A DNA stretch of 64,000 nt from Pseudomonas koreensis (GCF_025447595.1 NZ_JAOEJU010000013.1:62001-126000); one strand, 5' to 3'; numbered from the stretch's first letter, positions 43,550 through 53,249 are shown. Made by a program: numbers and translations. The notes: generated from the letters alone by a model not told the origin.

Positions 43550-45360
43550 GCGCTTCGATCCTCGGGCGGTTGCAGGCTGACCCCGGGCGCGCCGGCGCGC
43601 AGCCGCAGGGTGATCAAGGCGCCACCTTGCTTGTGGTTGGCGAACGACAGTTCACCGCCGAAGGCGCGCATCAGGGTTTCGCAAATGGCCAACCCCAGAC
43701 CGAGACCCTGAGTTCGGGTCTTGGTGGTGTAGAAGGGTTCGCTGGCACGGCCCAGGGCTTCCATGCAGAAACCCGGGCCATTGTCGCGAATGTACAGGTT
43801 GACGCCTTCGTCGGTGGATTCGGCACTCAGCCACAATTTGCGCGGCGGGCCTTTTTCGGTGAGAGCGTCGAGGGCGTTGGCGAGCAGGTTGCCCAGCACC
43901 TGGCGCAGACGAGTCTCACCGGCCTCGACCCACAGGGTGGCGGCCGGCAGGTCGCGGATCAGTTCGACGTCCATGCTGCGGCGACGTTTGGCCAGCAACG
44001 CCAATGCATCGTCCAGTGCCGGTTGCAGCGCGACGCTTTCCGGGGCATGGCGATCCCGGCGGGCGAAAGCGCGAAGGTGAGCGATGATCGAAGCCATGCG
44101 TCCGGTCAGCTCGCTGATCAGCTTGAGGTTGCCTCGGGCGTCTTCGGTACGCTCATGGTCAAGCAGCACCTCGGCGTTCTCGGCGTAGCTGCGGATCGCC
44201 GCCAGTGGCTGATTGAGTTCGTGACTGATGCTCGCCGACATCGTCCCCAGCGCCGACAACTTGCCGGCCTGGACCAGATCGTCCTGGGCCCGGACCAGTT
44301 CCTGCTGTGCCTGTTCGCGCTCCAGCACTTCCTGTTTCAGACGACGGTTGAGTCCCTCCAGATCGCTGGTGCGTTCGGCAACCCGGCCTTCGAGCTCTCG
44401 TCGGGCCTTGGCCTCGAAAGCGATCCGTTCCAGATAATGGCGACGGCGCTGCATCATCAGGCCCAGCAACAGCATCACTACCAGCAACGTGGCGCTGCCG
44501 ATCGCCACCACTGTGCGTACCGGTCGGTCGATCAGCGTGCGCGGGGCAAGAATGCTGACGCTCCAGCCGGTTTCCGCGATGTCCTGGGTCTGCGGCAGCC
44601 ACGCGGTCGGGCTCAGGTTCAAGGGCCGTGGCTCGCGGGTCGGGTAGGGCTGGATCGCGGTGATCGCCGCACGTTCGTCGTCGCTCAGCTTGCGGGTTGA
44701 ACGGAAGCGCCATTCCGGGCGCGAGGTCAGGATGACCACGCCATTGTGGTCGGTCACCAGCAGTTGCTCCGGCGTTTTGCCCCACAGGCTCTCGGTATGG
44801 TCGAGGTCAACCTTGACCACCAACACGCCAATGATTTTCTCGCCGTTGCGCACCGCTGCAGCGAAGAAATAGCCACGCTTGGCGGACGTGGTGCCCAGGC
44901 CGAAGAAGCGGCCCAGGCGCCCGGCCATGGCTTCACTGAAGTACGGTCGGAACGAAAAATTGCGCCCGACGAAACTGTCGTGTTTGTCCCAGTTCGACGC
45001 CGCCAGCGTGCGGCCGGTGGTGTCCATCAGGTACATGACTTCGGCTCCGGTCTGGGAAGCAATGTTCTTCAACAGGCGGTTGGCACTGCCCTGGGTGACA
45101 CCGTCGTCCGGCGCGCCGACGACCGCACGCAGGGCCGGCAGGTCGCCGAGAATCTGTGGTAACACTTCGTAGCGATGCAAGGTGCCCAGCAGGTTGGCGA
45201 CGTAGAGGTCGAGCGTCTGGCGGTTTTGACCGGCCAGCTCATTGCGGTAGTAGCGCTCGGCCAGATGCTCCAGCGGCCACAACAGCGGGGCCAGACACAG
45301 GGCCAGCAAGGCAAGACTTCGCCAGCGGGGGCGACGGGGGAGGGTCGGAGTCATAAACAT
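43546..45360 (-). CDS. dctB: C4-dicarboxylate sensor kinase DctB
   Basis: A 604-residue kinase. The first membrane helix (about residues 16-32) is followed by a large periplasmic double-Cache sensor (about 50-280), a second helix (VVAIGSATLLVVMLLLGLMM, about 285-305), a coiled coil (ELEGRVAERTSDLEGLNRRLKQEVLEREQAQQEL), the phospho-acceptor His in SASISHELNQPLAAIRSYAEN and the HATPase boxes (NLLANALDAL, IRDNGPGF, TQGLGLGLAI). This is the DctB layout for sensing succinate, fumarate and malate. It is coupled to dctD by ATGA and lies 100 bp downstream of rmlC, as in P. aeruginosa. Confidence 0.87.
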   Translation of the reverse strand: MFMTPTLPRRPRWRSLALLALCLAPLLWPLEHLAERYYRNELAGQNRQTLDLYVANLLGTLHRYEVLPQILGDLPALRAVVGAPDDGVTQGSANRLLKNIASQTGAEVMYLMDTTGRTLAASNWDKHDSFVGRNFSFRPYFSEAMAGRLGRFFGLGTTSAKRGYFFAAAVRNGEKIIGVLVVKVDLDHTESLWGKTPEQLLVTDHNGVVILTSRPEWRFRSTRKLSDDERAAITAIQPYPTREPRPLNLSPTAWLPQTQDIAETGWSVSILAPRTLIDRPVRTVVAIGSATLLVVMLLLGLMMQRRRHYLERIAFEAKARRELEGRVAERTSDLEGLNRRLKQEVLEREQAQQELVRAQDDLVQAGKLSALGTMSASISHELNQPLAAIRSYAENAEVLLDHERTEDARGNLKLISELTGRMASIIAHLRAFARRDRHAPESVALQPALDDALALLAKRRRSMDVELIRDLPAATLWVEAGETRLRQVLGNLLANALDALTEKGPPRKLWLSAESTDEGVNLYIRDNGPGFCMEALGRASEPFYTTKTRTQGLGLGLAICETLMRAFGGELSFANHKQGGALITLRLRAGAPGVSLQPPEDRSA

Positions 45361-45460
45361 CGGGCGCCTGTGGGTACAGGCGCATTATGCCTAGGCTTGC
45401 CGTTGCAGTCTGCGCACCCGTTGCCGGGCATGCAGCGGCGCTGAAGTTTCACACAGGACT

Positions 45461-46006
45461 TCAGGAAAAGACTTCGGCGTCCTTCAGGAGGGCGCCCACC
45501 TGATCCTTGGCCGACAGTTTCGGCGCTTCGTCCAGTTGCCAGTCGATGCCCAGGTCCGGATCGTCCCAGCGAATGCTGCGCTCGGAAGACGGGTTGTAAT
45601 AGTCGGTGGTCTTGTAGAGGAATTCGGCGAACTCGCTCAGTACCACAAAACCGTGGGCGAAGCCTTCCGGAACCCACAGTTGGCGATGGTTGTCGGCGGA
45701 AAGACGTACGGCGACCCATTTGCCGAAATGCGGCGAACTGCGACGGATGTCCACTGCCACATCAAGCACTTCACCCACGGTGACACGAACCAGTTTGCCC
45801 TGGGTATTTTCCAGCTGATAGTGCAGACCGCGCAGCACGCCTTTCTGCGAGCGCGAATGGTTGTCCTGGACAAATTGCGTGTCGAGGCCGGTTACGTCCT
45901 GAAAGGCCTTGGCATTAAAGCTTTCGTAAAAGAACCCGCGCTCGTCACCGAAAACCTTGGGTTCGATGATCAGGACACCAGGCAGGTCAGTGGGGATTAC
46001 ATTCAT
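45461..46006 (-). CDS. rmlC: dTDP-4-dehydrorhamnose 3,5-epimerase RmlC
   Basis: A 181-residue cupin-fold epimerase of dTDP-rhamnose synthesis. The landmarks are GDERGFFYESFN (about residues 20-31), QDNHSRSQKGVLRGLHYQ (catalytic His region, about 47-64) and WVPEGFAHGFVVLSE. The start is ATG 46006 (MNVIPTDLPGV). In P. aeruginosa rmlC is the last gene of rmlBDAC; here rmlB, rmlD and rmlA are absent, and the next gene upstream is divergent, so rmlC stands alone in front of dctB. Confidence 0.93.
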   Translation of the reverse strand: MNVIPTDLPGVLIIEPKVFGDERGFFYESFNAKAFQDVTGLDTQFVQDNHSRSQKGVLRGLHYQLENTQGKLVRVTVGEVLDVAVDIRRSSPHFGKWVAVRLSADNHRQLWVPEGFAHGFVVLSEFAEFLYKTTDYYNPSSERSIRWDDPDLGIDWQLDEAPKLSAKDQVGALLKDAEVFS

Positions 46007-46184
46007 GGGGATATTCCAGTGGCAGGTGTGAATGGGCGACATTCTTGCGCAAAGTGCCGATCGGTGCGAGGGGCGCATGCAAATCGCCCGCCTCGCAGCA
46101 GGTCGGGGGCGGATGGTCGGGGGGTTGCTTATCGCCTGAAGCAATGGCGATATAGGCGCCTAATAAAATTTCAGGGGTCGTTCC

Positions 46185-49097
46185 ATGTCGTTCGCCACGT
46201 TGATTCATCGCGCCAGCTTGCCCAGCCCTCAGGTTTCGGTGGAGCAGGCCCGGCATCTGCTGGCGCAGCAATACGGGTTGAGCGGCACATTGCAGGCCTT
46301 GGGCAGTCAGCAGGACCTCAATTACCGAATCGACAGCGAACGTGGGCGATTCGTGCTGAAGATCTGCCGGGGTGACTATTCGCTGGTAGAGCTGCAGGCC
46401 CAGCATGCGGGCCTGAAATATCTGGCCGAGAAGGGTGCCGTTAAGGTTCCTCGTGTGATGACGGCCACTAACGGCGCTGACCTGCTGACCCTGGACGTCG
46501 GTGGAGAATCGGTGCATGTGCGGCTGCTCGATTACATCGAGGGCCAGCCGCTGACGGCGCTCGATCATCTTGGCCATGAAGTCGTCGCCGGATTTGGCCG
46601 GCTCTGCGGCGAAATGGATCTGGCCCTGGCCGGCTTCGACCATCCGGGTCTCGAGCGCACGCTGCAATGGGACGCGCGCCACGCCAGTGCACTGATCGAA
46701 CATCTTCTGCCAGTGATCGACGACGAACGCCAGCGCGCGTTGATCGCCGAGGCTGCCGAACAGGCCAGGCTTCGTTTGCAGCCGCTGCTGGAAAAGCTGC
46801 CGGTGCAGGCAATCCACATGGACATCACCGACGACAACGTGGTCTGGCAGCGTGATGCCCGGCGGCACTGGGAATTGCAGGGCGTCATCGACTTCGGCGA
46901 TCTGGTTCGCACCTGGCGCATCACCGATCTGTCGGTTACCTGCGCCGCACTGCTGCATCACGCCGCCGGCGATCCATTCGTGATCCTGCCGGCAGTGCAG
47001 GCCTATCACGCGGTCAATCCTCTGCAACACGAAGAATTGCTGGCGCTGTGGCCGCTGATTGTGGCGCGGGCAGCGGTGCTGGTGCTCAGTGGCGAGCAAC
47101 AGGTCAGCATCGATCCGGGCAATACCTACAGCCGCGACAACCTGACCCACGAATGGGAGATCTTCCGGGTCGCCACTTCGGTACCGCTGGCATTGATGGA
47201 GGCGGCGATTTTCACGGCGCTCGGCCAGACATTACCGACCTTCGACAGTGAAGGCTTCGCGCCGTTATTGCCCGATCTGGTCGGGCGCGAATTCGCGTTG
47301 ATCGATCTGGGTGTGTTGAGCGCGCACTTCGAGGCGGGCAACTGGGAGCAGCCTGGCATTGATCAGCGTCTGTTGAGCGAGGCCGCCGCTATCCACGGTC
47401 TGTCGGCCAGTCGATACGGGCAATACCGGTTGTCGCGCACCCTGCCCGACAGCGCCGATGAGCCAGAGACATTCCCGCTACACGTTGAATTGCATGTACC
47501 TCAGGGTTCGACGGTGGAAGCGCCGTTTGCTGGCGTACTTCAACTGTCGGCCGACGGCGCGCTGCGACTCGACGGCCCGCAACTAAGCCTGCGTCTGTGG
47601 GGCGTGAAACCTTCGTTGCACGGCGGCACGGCGCTGGTGAAAGGTCAGGTGCTGGGTTCGGTGGATGGTCCGTTGACCGTGCAAATGACTCGCGGCGCAC
47701 AGCTTGAAGCGCCGCTGTTCTGCACGCCGACCCGCGCGGGGGCGTGGCAGGCGTTGTGCCCCTCGCCGGCAGCACTGCTGGGCCTGGCCTGCGACGCCGA
47801 GCCGGAGCTGGACGCAGCAACCCTGCTGGCCCGCCGCGACGCTAGTTTTGCCCGCACCCAGAAGCACTATTACGTCGACCCGCCGCGCGTCGAACGCGGC
47901 TGGCGCAATCACCTGATCGACATGCAGGGCCGCTCCTACCTCGACATGCTCAACAACGTCGCGGTGCTCGGTCACGGTCACCCTCGCATGGCGGCGGTGG
48001 CGAGCCGGCAGTGGTCGCTGCTCAACACCAACTCGCGGTTCAACTATGCGGCTGTTGCCGAGTTTTCCGAGCGATTGCTGAAACTGGCACCGGAGGGCAT
48101 GGATCGGGTGTTTCTGGTTAACAGTGGTAGCGAGGCTAACGATCTGGCGATCCGCCTGGCGTGGGCCGCCAGTGGTGGACGCGACATGATCAGCGTGCTG
48201 GAGGCTTATCACGGCTGGACGGTCGGCGCGGACGCGGTCTCGACCTCGATTGCCGATAACCCGCAGGCCCTGAGCAGTCGCCCGGACTGGGTACACGCGG
48301 TGACCGCGCCCAACACCTATCGCGGCGAATTTCGCGGCCCGGATTCGGCGCCGGATTATGTGCGCAGCGTCGAACATCATCTGGCGAAGATCGATGAGCA
48401 GAAGCGGCAACTGGCCGGGTTCATCTGCGAGCCGGTCTACGGCAACGCGGGCGGGATCTCGCTGCCGCCGGGTTACCTGAAAAAAGTTTATGAACGGGTG
48501 CGTGCCCGTGGCGGTGTGTGTATCGCCGACGAGGTGCAGGTCGGTTACGGGCGCATGGGTCACTTCTTCTGGGGTTTCGAAGAGCAAGGCGTGGTGCCGG
48601 ACATCATCACCATGGCCAAAGGCATGGGCAACGGTCAGCCGCTGGGCGCGGTGATCACCCGCCGGGAAATCGCCGAGGCGCTGGAAGCCGAAGGTTATTT
48701 CTTCTCGTCCGCCGGCGGCAGTCCGGTGAGTTGCCAGATCGGCATGGCAGTGCTGGATGTGATGGAAGAAGAAAAACTCTGGGAAAACGCCCAGGTGGTC
48801 GGCGCCCACTTCAAAGCCCGGCTGGAGGCGTTGATCGATCAATATCCGTTGGTCGGCGCGGTACACGGTTCGGGGTTCTATCTGGGGGTCGAGCTGATCC
48901 GCAATCGGGAAACCCTGGAACCGGCGACCGAGGAAACCACGCTGTTGTGTGATCGCCTGCGGGAACTGGGGATTTTCATGCAGCCGACCGGCGATTATCT
49001 GAACGTCCTGAAGATCAAGCCGCCGATGGTCACCTCGCGTCAGAGCGTGGATTTCTTCGTCGACATGCTGGCGAAGGTGCTGGAAGAAGGGCTCTGA
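46185..49097 (+). CDS. Three-part fusion: APH-type kinase, barrel-sandwich middle domain, class III aminotransferase
   Basis: A 970-residue cytosolic fusion. Residues about 20-330 form an aminoglycoside-phosphotransferase-like kinase (catalytic IHMDITDDNVV and metal-binding IDFGDLV). Residues about 420-520 form a beta domain of the biotinyl/M23 barrel-sandwich kind (VEAPFAGVLQLS ... VKGQVLGSVDGP). Residues about 560-970 are a PLP class III aminotransferase (VNSGSEANDLAIRLAW, IADEVQVGYGRMG, PLP-Lys in TMAKGMGNGQPLGAV). Related fusions are annotated as aminotransferase or phospho-lyase enzymes. A kinase followed by a phospho-lyase acting on the same amino-alcohol would be logical but is inference. 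It lies just upstream of aguA. Confidence 0.87.
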   Translation: MSFATLIHRASLPSPQVSVEQARHLLAQQYGLSGTLQALGSQQDLNYRIDSERGRFVLKICRGDYSLVELQAQHAGLKYLAEKGAVKVPRVMTATNGADLLTLDVGGESVHVRLLDYIEGQPLTALDHLGHEVVAGFGRLCGEMDLALAGFDHPGLERTLQWDARHASALIEHLLPVIDDERQRALIAEAAEQARLRLQPLLEKLPVQAIHMDITDDNVVWQRDARRHWELQGVIDFGDLVRTWRITDLSVTCAALLHHAAGDPFVILPAVQAYHAVNPLQHEELLALWPLIVARAAVLVLSGEQQVSIDPGNTYSRDNLTHEWEIFRVATSVPLALMEAAIFTALGQTLPTFDSEGFAPLLPDLVGREFALIDLGVLSAHFEAGNWEQPGIDQRLLSEAAAIHGLSASRYGQYRLSRTLPDSADEPETFPLHVELHVPQGSTVEAPFAGVLQLSADGALRLDGPQLSLRLWGVKPSLHGGTALVKGQVLGSVDGPLTVQMTRGAQLEAPLFCTPTRAGAWQALCPSPAALLGLACDAEPELDAATLLARRDASFARTQKHYYVDPPRVERGWRNHLIDMQGRSYLDMLNNVAVLGHGHPRMAAVASRQWSLLNTNSRFNYAAVAEFSERLLKLAPEGMDRVFLVNSGSEANDLAIRLAWAASGGRDMISVLEAYHGWTVGADAVSTSIADNPQALSSRPDWVHAVTAPNTYRGEFRGPDSAPDYVRSVEHHLAKIDEQKRQLAGFICEPVYGNAGGISLPPGYLKKVYERVRARGGVCIADEVQVGYGRMGHFFWGFEEQGVVPDIITMAKGMGNGQPLGAVITRREIAEALEAEGYFFSSAGGSPVSCQIGMAVLDVMEEEKLWENAQVVGAHFKARLEALIDQYPLVGAVHGSGFYLGVELIRNRETLEPATEETTLLCDRLRELGIFMQPTGDYLNVLKIKPPMVTSRQSVDFFVDMLAKVLEEGL

Positions 49098-49112
49098 GGC
49101 CATGCGGAAGCG

Positions 49113-49141
49113 AAAAATACCGATTTGTATCGGTATTTTTC
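49113..49141 (+). terminator. Rho-independent terminator after the fusion gene
   Basis: AAAAATACCGAT, TTGT loop, ATCGGTATTTTT: a perfect 12-bp stem ending in a T-run, 16 bases after the stop. Confidence 0.9.
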
Positions 49142-49276
49142 GGGTTAAATTGGGGTCGTATTTTATTTATGGCTTCTAAAGCCGATATTTATCGTTTATA
49201 AAGTCGCCATAGTCCGTCGTCCAACCCTGTACGGCGTGTTGAAAAAACCTCGACGGTTCCCTGGAGTCTGATCGAC

Positions 49277-50383
49277 ATGACCACATTGAAAAGCACACCA
49301 CGCGCCGATGGCTTCTACATGCCGGCCGAATGGGCACCGCAAACCCAGACCTGGATGATCTGGCCCGAGCGTCCGGACAACTGGCGTCTGGGCGGCAAGC
49401 CAGCACAGGCTGCTCACGCCGCCGTGGCCAAAGCCATTGCGCGTTTCGAACCGGTAACCGTGGCGGTCTCCGCCGGCCAGTACGAAAACGCCCGTGCTCG
49501 CCTCGACGTGCCGAATATCCGCGTGGTCGAGATGTCCAGCGATGACGCCTGGGTCCGCGATAGCGGCCCGACGTTCGTGATCAACAACACCGGCGAAGTG
49601 CGCGGTGTGAACTGGGACTTCAACGCCTGGGGCGGTTTTGATGGCGGTCTGTATTCGCCGTGGAACCGCGATTCCCAGGTCGGCGGCAAGATCCTCGAAA
49701 TCGAGCGCAGCCCGCGCTACCGCACCGAAGGCTTCGTGCTGGAAGGCGGCTCGATTCACGTCGACGGCGAAGGCACGCTGATCACCACCGAAGAATGCCT
49801 GCTCAACCGCAATCGCAACCCGCACCTGGGTCGCGAAGAAATCGAAGCGGTGCTCAGCGAAAACCTGTCCGTGGACAAGATCATCTGGCTGCCGGATGGC
49901 CTGTTCAACGACGAAACCGACGGCCATGTGGATAACTTCTGCTGCTACGTGCGTCCGGGCGAAGTGCTGCTGGCGTGGACCGACGATCCGCAGGATCCGA
50001 ACTACCCGCGCTGCCAGGCAGCGATGAAAGTGCTGGAAAGCAGCACCGACGCCAAGGGCCGCCCGTTCACGGTGCACAAGATGCCGATTCCGGGGCCGCT
50101 GTTTGCCACCGAAGAGGAATGCGCAGGCGTGGATCCGGTGGACGGCACACAGGAACGCAACCCGAGCGTGCGTCTGGCCGGTTCATATGTGAACTTCCTG
50201 ATCGTCAACGGCGGCATCATCGCGCCGAGCTTTGACGACCCGATGGATGCCCCGGCGCGCGAGATCCTGCAGAACCTGTTCCCGCAACATGAAGTGGTAA
50301 TGGTCCCGGGCCGCGAACTGTTACTGGGGGGCGGCAATATTCACTGCCTTACCCAGCAGCAACCCGCGCCGCACAAAGAGTGA
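49277..50383 (+). CDS. aguA: Agmatine deiminase AguA
   Basis: A 368-residue guanidino-group hydrolase converting agmatine to N-carbamoylputrescine. Landmarks are the N-terminal MPAEWAPQTQTWMIWPERPDNW, WVRDSGPTFV (catalytic Asp region), the EGGSIHVDGEGTLITTEECLLNRNRNP block with the catalytic His, and the C-terminal GGGNIHCLTQQ, which holds the nucleophilic Cys. The ribosome-binding site GGAG is 9 nt before ATG 49277. It is separated from the upstream fusion gene by a terminator, so it is probably transcribed on its own. aguB is not in the window. Confidence 0.95.
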   Translation: MTTLKSTPRADGFYMPAEWAPQTQTWMIWPERPDNWRLGGKPAQAAHAAVAKAIARFEPVTVAVSAGQYENARARLDVPNIRVVEMSSDDAWVRDSGPTFVINNTGEVRGVNWDFNAWGGFDGGLYSPWNRDSQVGGKILEIERSPRYRTEGFVLEGGSIHVDGEGTLITTEECLLNRNRNPHLGREEIEAVLSENLSVDKIIWLPDGLFNDETDGHVDNFCCYVRPGEVLLAWTDDPQDPNYPRCQAAMKVLESSTDAKGRPFTVHKMPIPGPLFATEEECAGVDPVDGTQERNPSVRLAGSYVNFLIVNGGIIAPSFDDPMDAPAREILQNLFPQHEVVMVPGRELLLGGGNIHCLTQQQPAPHKE

Positions 50384-50452
50384 GTGCGGATGTAACAGCT
50401 TGAGTTGATTGAAAAAACGACCGGGCAGTCATTTGTTGCCCACGCTTGAAGC

Positions 50453-50488
50453 GAAACCCGCAGCCCGTCAGGACTGCGGGTTTCTTTA
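50453..50488 (+). terminator. Rho-independent terminator after aguA
   Basis: GAAACCCGCAG, CCCGTCAGGA apex, CTGCGGGTTTC, then TTT; 70 bases after the aguA stop. Confidence 0.85.
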
Positions 50489-50628
50489 TGTCCGCTGGTC
50501 GACAATTTCATTACGTTGGCATAGCTCTTGTATCGGTCATGGCGCACTAGGGAGGGGGGAGAACTTCAACAGTTCTGTCATAAACCTTGGATAACTTAGC
50601 CGCTCACGAACGGGGAGAGAGCGCTGAA

Positions 50629-50841
50629 ATGAACGCCGAAGTGAACGTAATCAGCGAGCGGACGTTGCATCCCATGGCTGTTAATAGTGAGTCGCTCCAG
50701 ATTGTCGCGCACTGGTTGAAATCCAATGGAACGCGTCAGATCAGGGAACCTGATCCGCGCCGGATGATGATCGAGCGTTACCCCGCTGGCCTGTTCAGCG
50801 AGGCCGAACTGGATGCACTTTGGGATGTGATGGAAGGATAA
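50629..50841 (+). CDS. 70-residue conserved-looking protein, unknown
   Basis: A 70-residue soluble protein from ATG 50629, 8 nt after GGGGAGAG. Charged and helical, with IVAHWLKSNGTRQIREPDPRRMMIERYPAGLFSEAELDALW making up most of it. It has its own terminator (50864-50893), so it looks like a real single-gene unit rather than a spurious frame. No signal, membrane segment or recognised domain. Confidence 0.6.
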   Translation: MNAEVNVISERTLHPMAVNSESLQIVAHWLKSNGTRQIREPDPRRMMIERYPAGLFSEAELDALWDVMEG

Positions 50842-50863
50842 GAAGAACAAACAAGGATTGTAG

Positions 50864-50893
50864 AAAGCGCTGCCCGGATGGCAGCGCTTTTTT
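50864..50893 (+). terminator. Rho-independent terminator
   Basis: AAAGCGCTGCC, short CGG loop, ATGGCAGCGCTTT with further T residues. It closes the 70-residue gene (+) and faces the end of the convergent receptor gene (-). Confidence 0.9.
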
Positions 50894-50906
50894 TATGGGC
50901 GCTATA

Positions 50907-53006
50907 TCAGAAGCTGTAGGTGCCGGTGACCACCAGGCTGCGCGGTGCGCCTGGCTGGATCTGGAATGCGCTGGTGGCCGACGAGTAATACTCGCGGTCG
51001 GTGATGTTGTTCAGGGCGCCACGCAGGTCCCAGTCTTTGTGGCGGTAGCCGACCAGTGCGTCCCAACGGCCGTAGCCCGGCAGCACGGTGGTGTTGGCGT
51101 TGTCGGCATAACGCTGGCCGACCAGGGTCAGGCCGGTTTCGGCGTACCAGCCCATTTCCGGTTTCCAGGTCAGGAAAAGACTGCCGTTGCGCTTGGCCAC
51201 GTTGTTCACGCGTTTGCCTTCCAGACCGTTGTTGTCCTTCTCGATGGTCGCGTCCTGCACACCGACGCCGCCGCGCACGTACCAGTTGCCGACGATCTTG
51301 CCGGTACCTGTCAGCTCGATCCCGCGCGAGCGTTGCAGGCCGCTGAGCACGGTCAGGGTCGGGTCGTTCGGATCGGTGGTGCGACGGTTGTAGAGTTCCA
51401 GCTCATAGACGGCGAGGGTGGTGCTCAGGCGATCGTCGAGCCAGTCGCTCTTGACGCCGATTTCTTTCTGCTTGGTCAGCTCCGGGCTCAGGTCATTGGT
51501 ATTGCCGGCCGCGCCCGGGGTGATGCCGATCAGACCGCCGCCCACTGGCGAAAACGTCTTGGTCCACGAAGCGTAGAACGAGTGGTTCTGCAGCGGCGTC
51601 CAGACCACGCCGAAACGCGGGCTGGTGCTGTGGCTGTCACGGTCTTCGGAGATGTTGCGCAGTTTGTTGGTCGACTCGATGTCGAAGGTGTCGTAGCGCA
51701 GGCCGGCCAGCAATTGCCATTGATCGTTCAGGCGCAGTTGATCCTGAACGTAGACCGCGCGGCTTTCGACTTCTGTGTGGCTGCTGCTCGACACCTGCAT
51801 GCGCCCGGTGTGGCGCAGGTCGCGGTTGGGGTTGTACAGATCCAGCGACGGTACCGGTTGAGTACCACGGCCGGTGGCCGCGTTGTACAGCGTCGGGTCG
51901 CGGCGCTGGCTGCCGGTTTCGAGGCCGGTCAGCAAGCGGTGCTCGAGACCGAAGGTTTCGAATCCGCCTTCCAGCTCAACGTTGTTGAACACGTTGCGGG
52001 TGGTCAGGTCCTGTTGCCAGTGCTGGCGGGTGACCTTCTTTGTCGCCGGGGTGTAACCGGTGAGGTAGGTGTTGTCGAAATCGCTGTCGAGCTTGAACAC
52101 ACCGAGCGTGTGGCGCAGTTGCCAGTTATCGTTGATTTCATAGCTCAGCTTCGAGCGCAGGGACTGCGTCTTGTCGTCGATGAAATCGTGATCGTTGCCG
52201 TAGGTCGTGTCCCGGCCGACATCTGCCGGACGTCCACCGACCCCGGGAATACCGCGATCCGGCGTGCGGTTGTAGCGGCTGTATTCGTATTGCACCAGCC
52301 AGTTCAGGTCAGGCGTGAGCTGCCAGCTCATCGACGGTGCGAACAGCTGGCGGTTGCCGCTGACGCCCTCGCGGAAGCTGTTCTCGTCCATGTTGCCCAT
52401 GTTCAGGCGCAGGCTGATGTTGTCGCTCGGGTCGGTGCTGAGGTCGGCGTACAGGCTGCGCAGGTCTTCGCTGCCTCCTTGGGCTTCGATGGTCGAGCGG
52501 CGGCCGAATTCGGGTGCCTTGCTGACGCGGTTGACGATCCCGCCCTGGCTGCCACGGCCGTACAGCACTGCGGCGGGGCCCTTGAGCACTTCGACGCGTT
52601 CGATGTTGTGCAGATCGCGCTTGTACTGGCTGTCGTCGCGGATGCCGTCCAGATAGAAGTCGTTGCTGGCGTCGAAGCCACGGATGCGCAGGCTGTCGAA
52701 GCGCGTGTCGCCACCGCCGCTGACGTTGGGAATTCCGCTCAGGGCATCTTCGATGTCATTGGTGCCGTAATCCGCGACGTTGGCGGTCTTGACCGAATCG
52801 ATCGCCTGCGGCACGTAACGAACGGGGGTTGAGGTGCGGGTCGCGGTGTTGCTGACCTTCACGCGCGGGTCGTCGGCCTGGGTTTCGGCGCTGATCGAGG
52901 TGGCGGGCAGTTCGGTCGCGGAGTAAGCAAAACCGGAGGACAAAAAGGCAGAAAGCCCAAGCGTGACGGGCGTAAGGCGGAACGGGGCAGGCATTGAAAA
53001 GCGCAT
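50907..53006 (-). CDS. TonB-dependent siderophore receptor
   Basis: A 699-residue precursor with signal peptide (about residues 1-30, ending FAYSA), TonB-box-like region, plug domain (FDSLRIRGFDASNDFYLDGIRDDSQYKRDLHNIERVEVLKGPAAVLYGRGSQGGIVNRVSK, split over residues 104-165) and barrel ending in TYSF. The YLDGIRDD and GRGSQGGIVN signatures belong to the TonB-siderophore-receptor subfamily that includes Fiu/PiuA-type catecholate receptors. The exact ligand is not decidable here. A Fur-box-like site (53039-53057) lies just upstream of the start. ATG 53006 or the in-frame ATG at 52994 could be used. Confidence 0.88.
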   Translation of the reverse strand: MRFSMPAPFRLTPVTLGLSAFLSSGFAYSATELPATSISAETQADDPRVKVSNTATRTSTPVRYVPQAIDSVKTANVADYGTNDIEDALSGIPNVSGGGDTRFDSLRIRGFDASNDFYLDGIRDDSQYKRDLHNIERVEVLKGPAAVLYGRGSQGGIVNRVSKAPEFGRRSTIEAQGGSEDLRSLYADLSTDPSDNISLRLNMGNMDENSFREGVSGNRQLFAPSMSWQLTPDLNWLVQYEYSRYNRTPDRGIPGVGGRPADVGRDTTYGNDHDFIDDKTQSLRSKLSYEINDNWQLRHTLGVFKLDSDFDNTYLTGYTPATKKVTRQHWQQDLTTRNVFNNVELEGGFETFGLEHRLLTGLETGSQRRDPTLYNAATGRGTQPVPSLDLYNPNRDLRHTGRMQVSSSSHTEVESRAVYVQDQLRLNDQWQLLAGLRYDTFDIESTNKLRNISEDRDSHSTSPRFGVVWTPLQNHSFYASWTKTFSPVGGGLIGITPGAAGNTNDLSPELTKQKEIGVKSDWLDDRLSTTLAVYELELYNRRTTDPNDPTLTVLSGLQRSRGIELTGTGKIVGNWYVRGGVGVQDATIEKDNNGLEGKRVNNVAKRNGSLFLTWKPEMGWYAETGLTLVGQRYADNANTTVLPGYGRWDALVGYRHKDWDLRGALNNITDREYYSSATSAFQIQPGAPRSLVVTGTYSF

Positions 53007-53038
53007 CCGAAAGGGTAGAAGAATTCGAGCGCGCGAAT

Positions 53039-53057
53039 GGTAATGCTTTGCATTTAC
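53039..53057 (-). promoter_or_regulatory. Fur-box-like site
   Basis: On the minus strand GTAAATGCAAAGCATTACC matches the 19-bp Fur consensus GATAATGATAATCATTATC at 13 of 19 positions, 33 bp upstream of the siderophore receptor ATG. It suggests iron repression of the receptor. Confidence 0.55.
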
Positions 53058-53249
53058 TTCCGTTAATTATTCCTGAAAGGTTCCGTTGTTTGATTGTGTC
53101 AATTTATTTCAGGTTTGTGTTGTAGCGGACAAAAAGCGCATTTGACCGATTGCCGAAACAGACTGAAAGCCATTCCGGCGTTTTTCCACAACGACTGAGG
53201 GACTAATGTGCCGACATCATTTTTCCCACCTTCTGACCGGAGCTTTCCA

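Noticed and set aside
42164..45360. Identification as MifR/MifS instead of DctD/DctB
   Set aside because: Sequence type alone cannot separate them, but adjacency to rmlC on one side matches the dctBD locus of P. aeruginosa.
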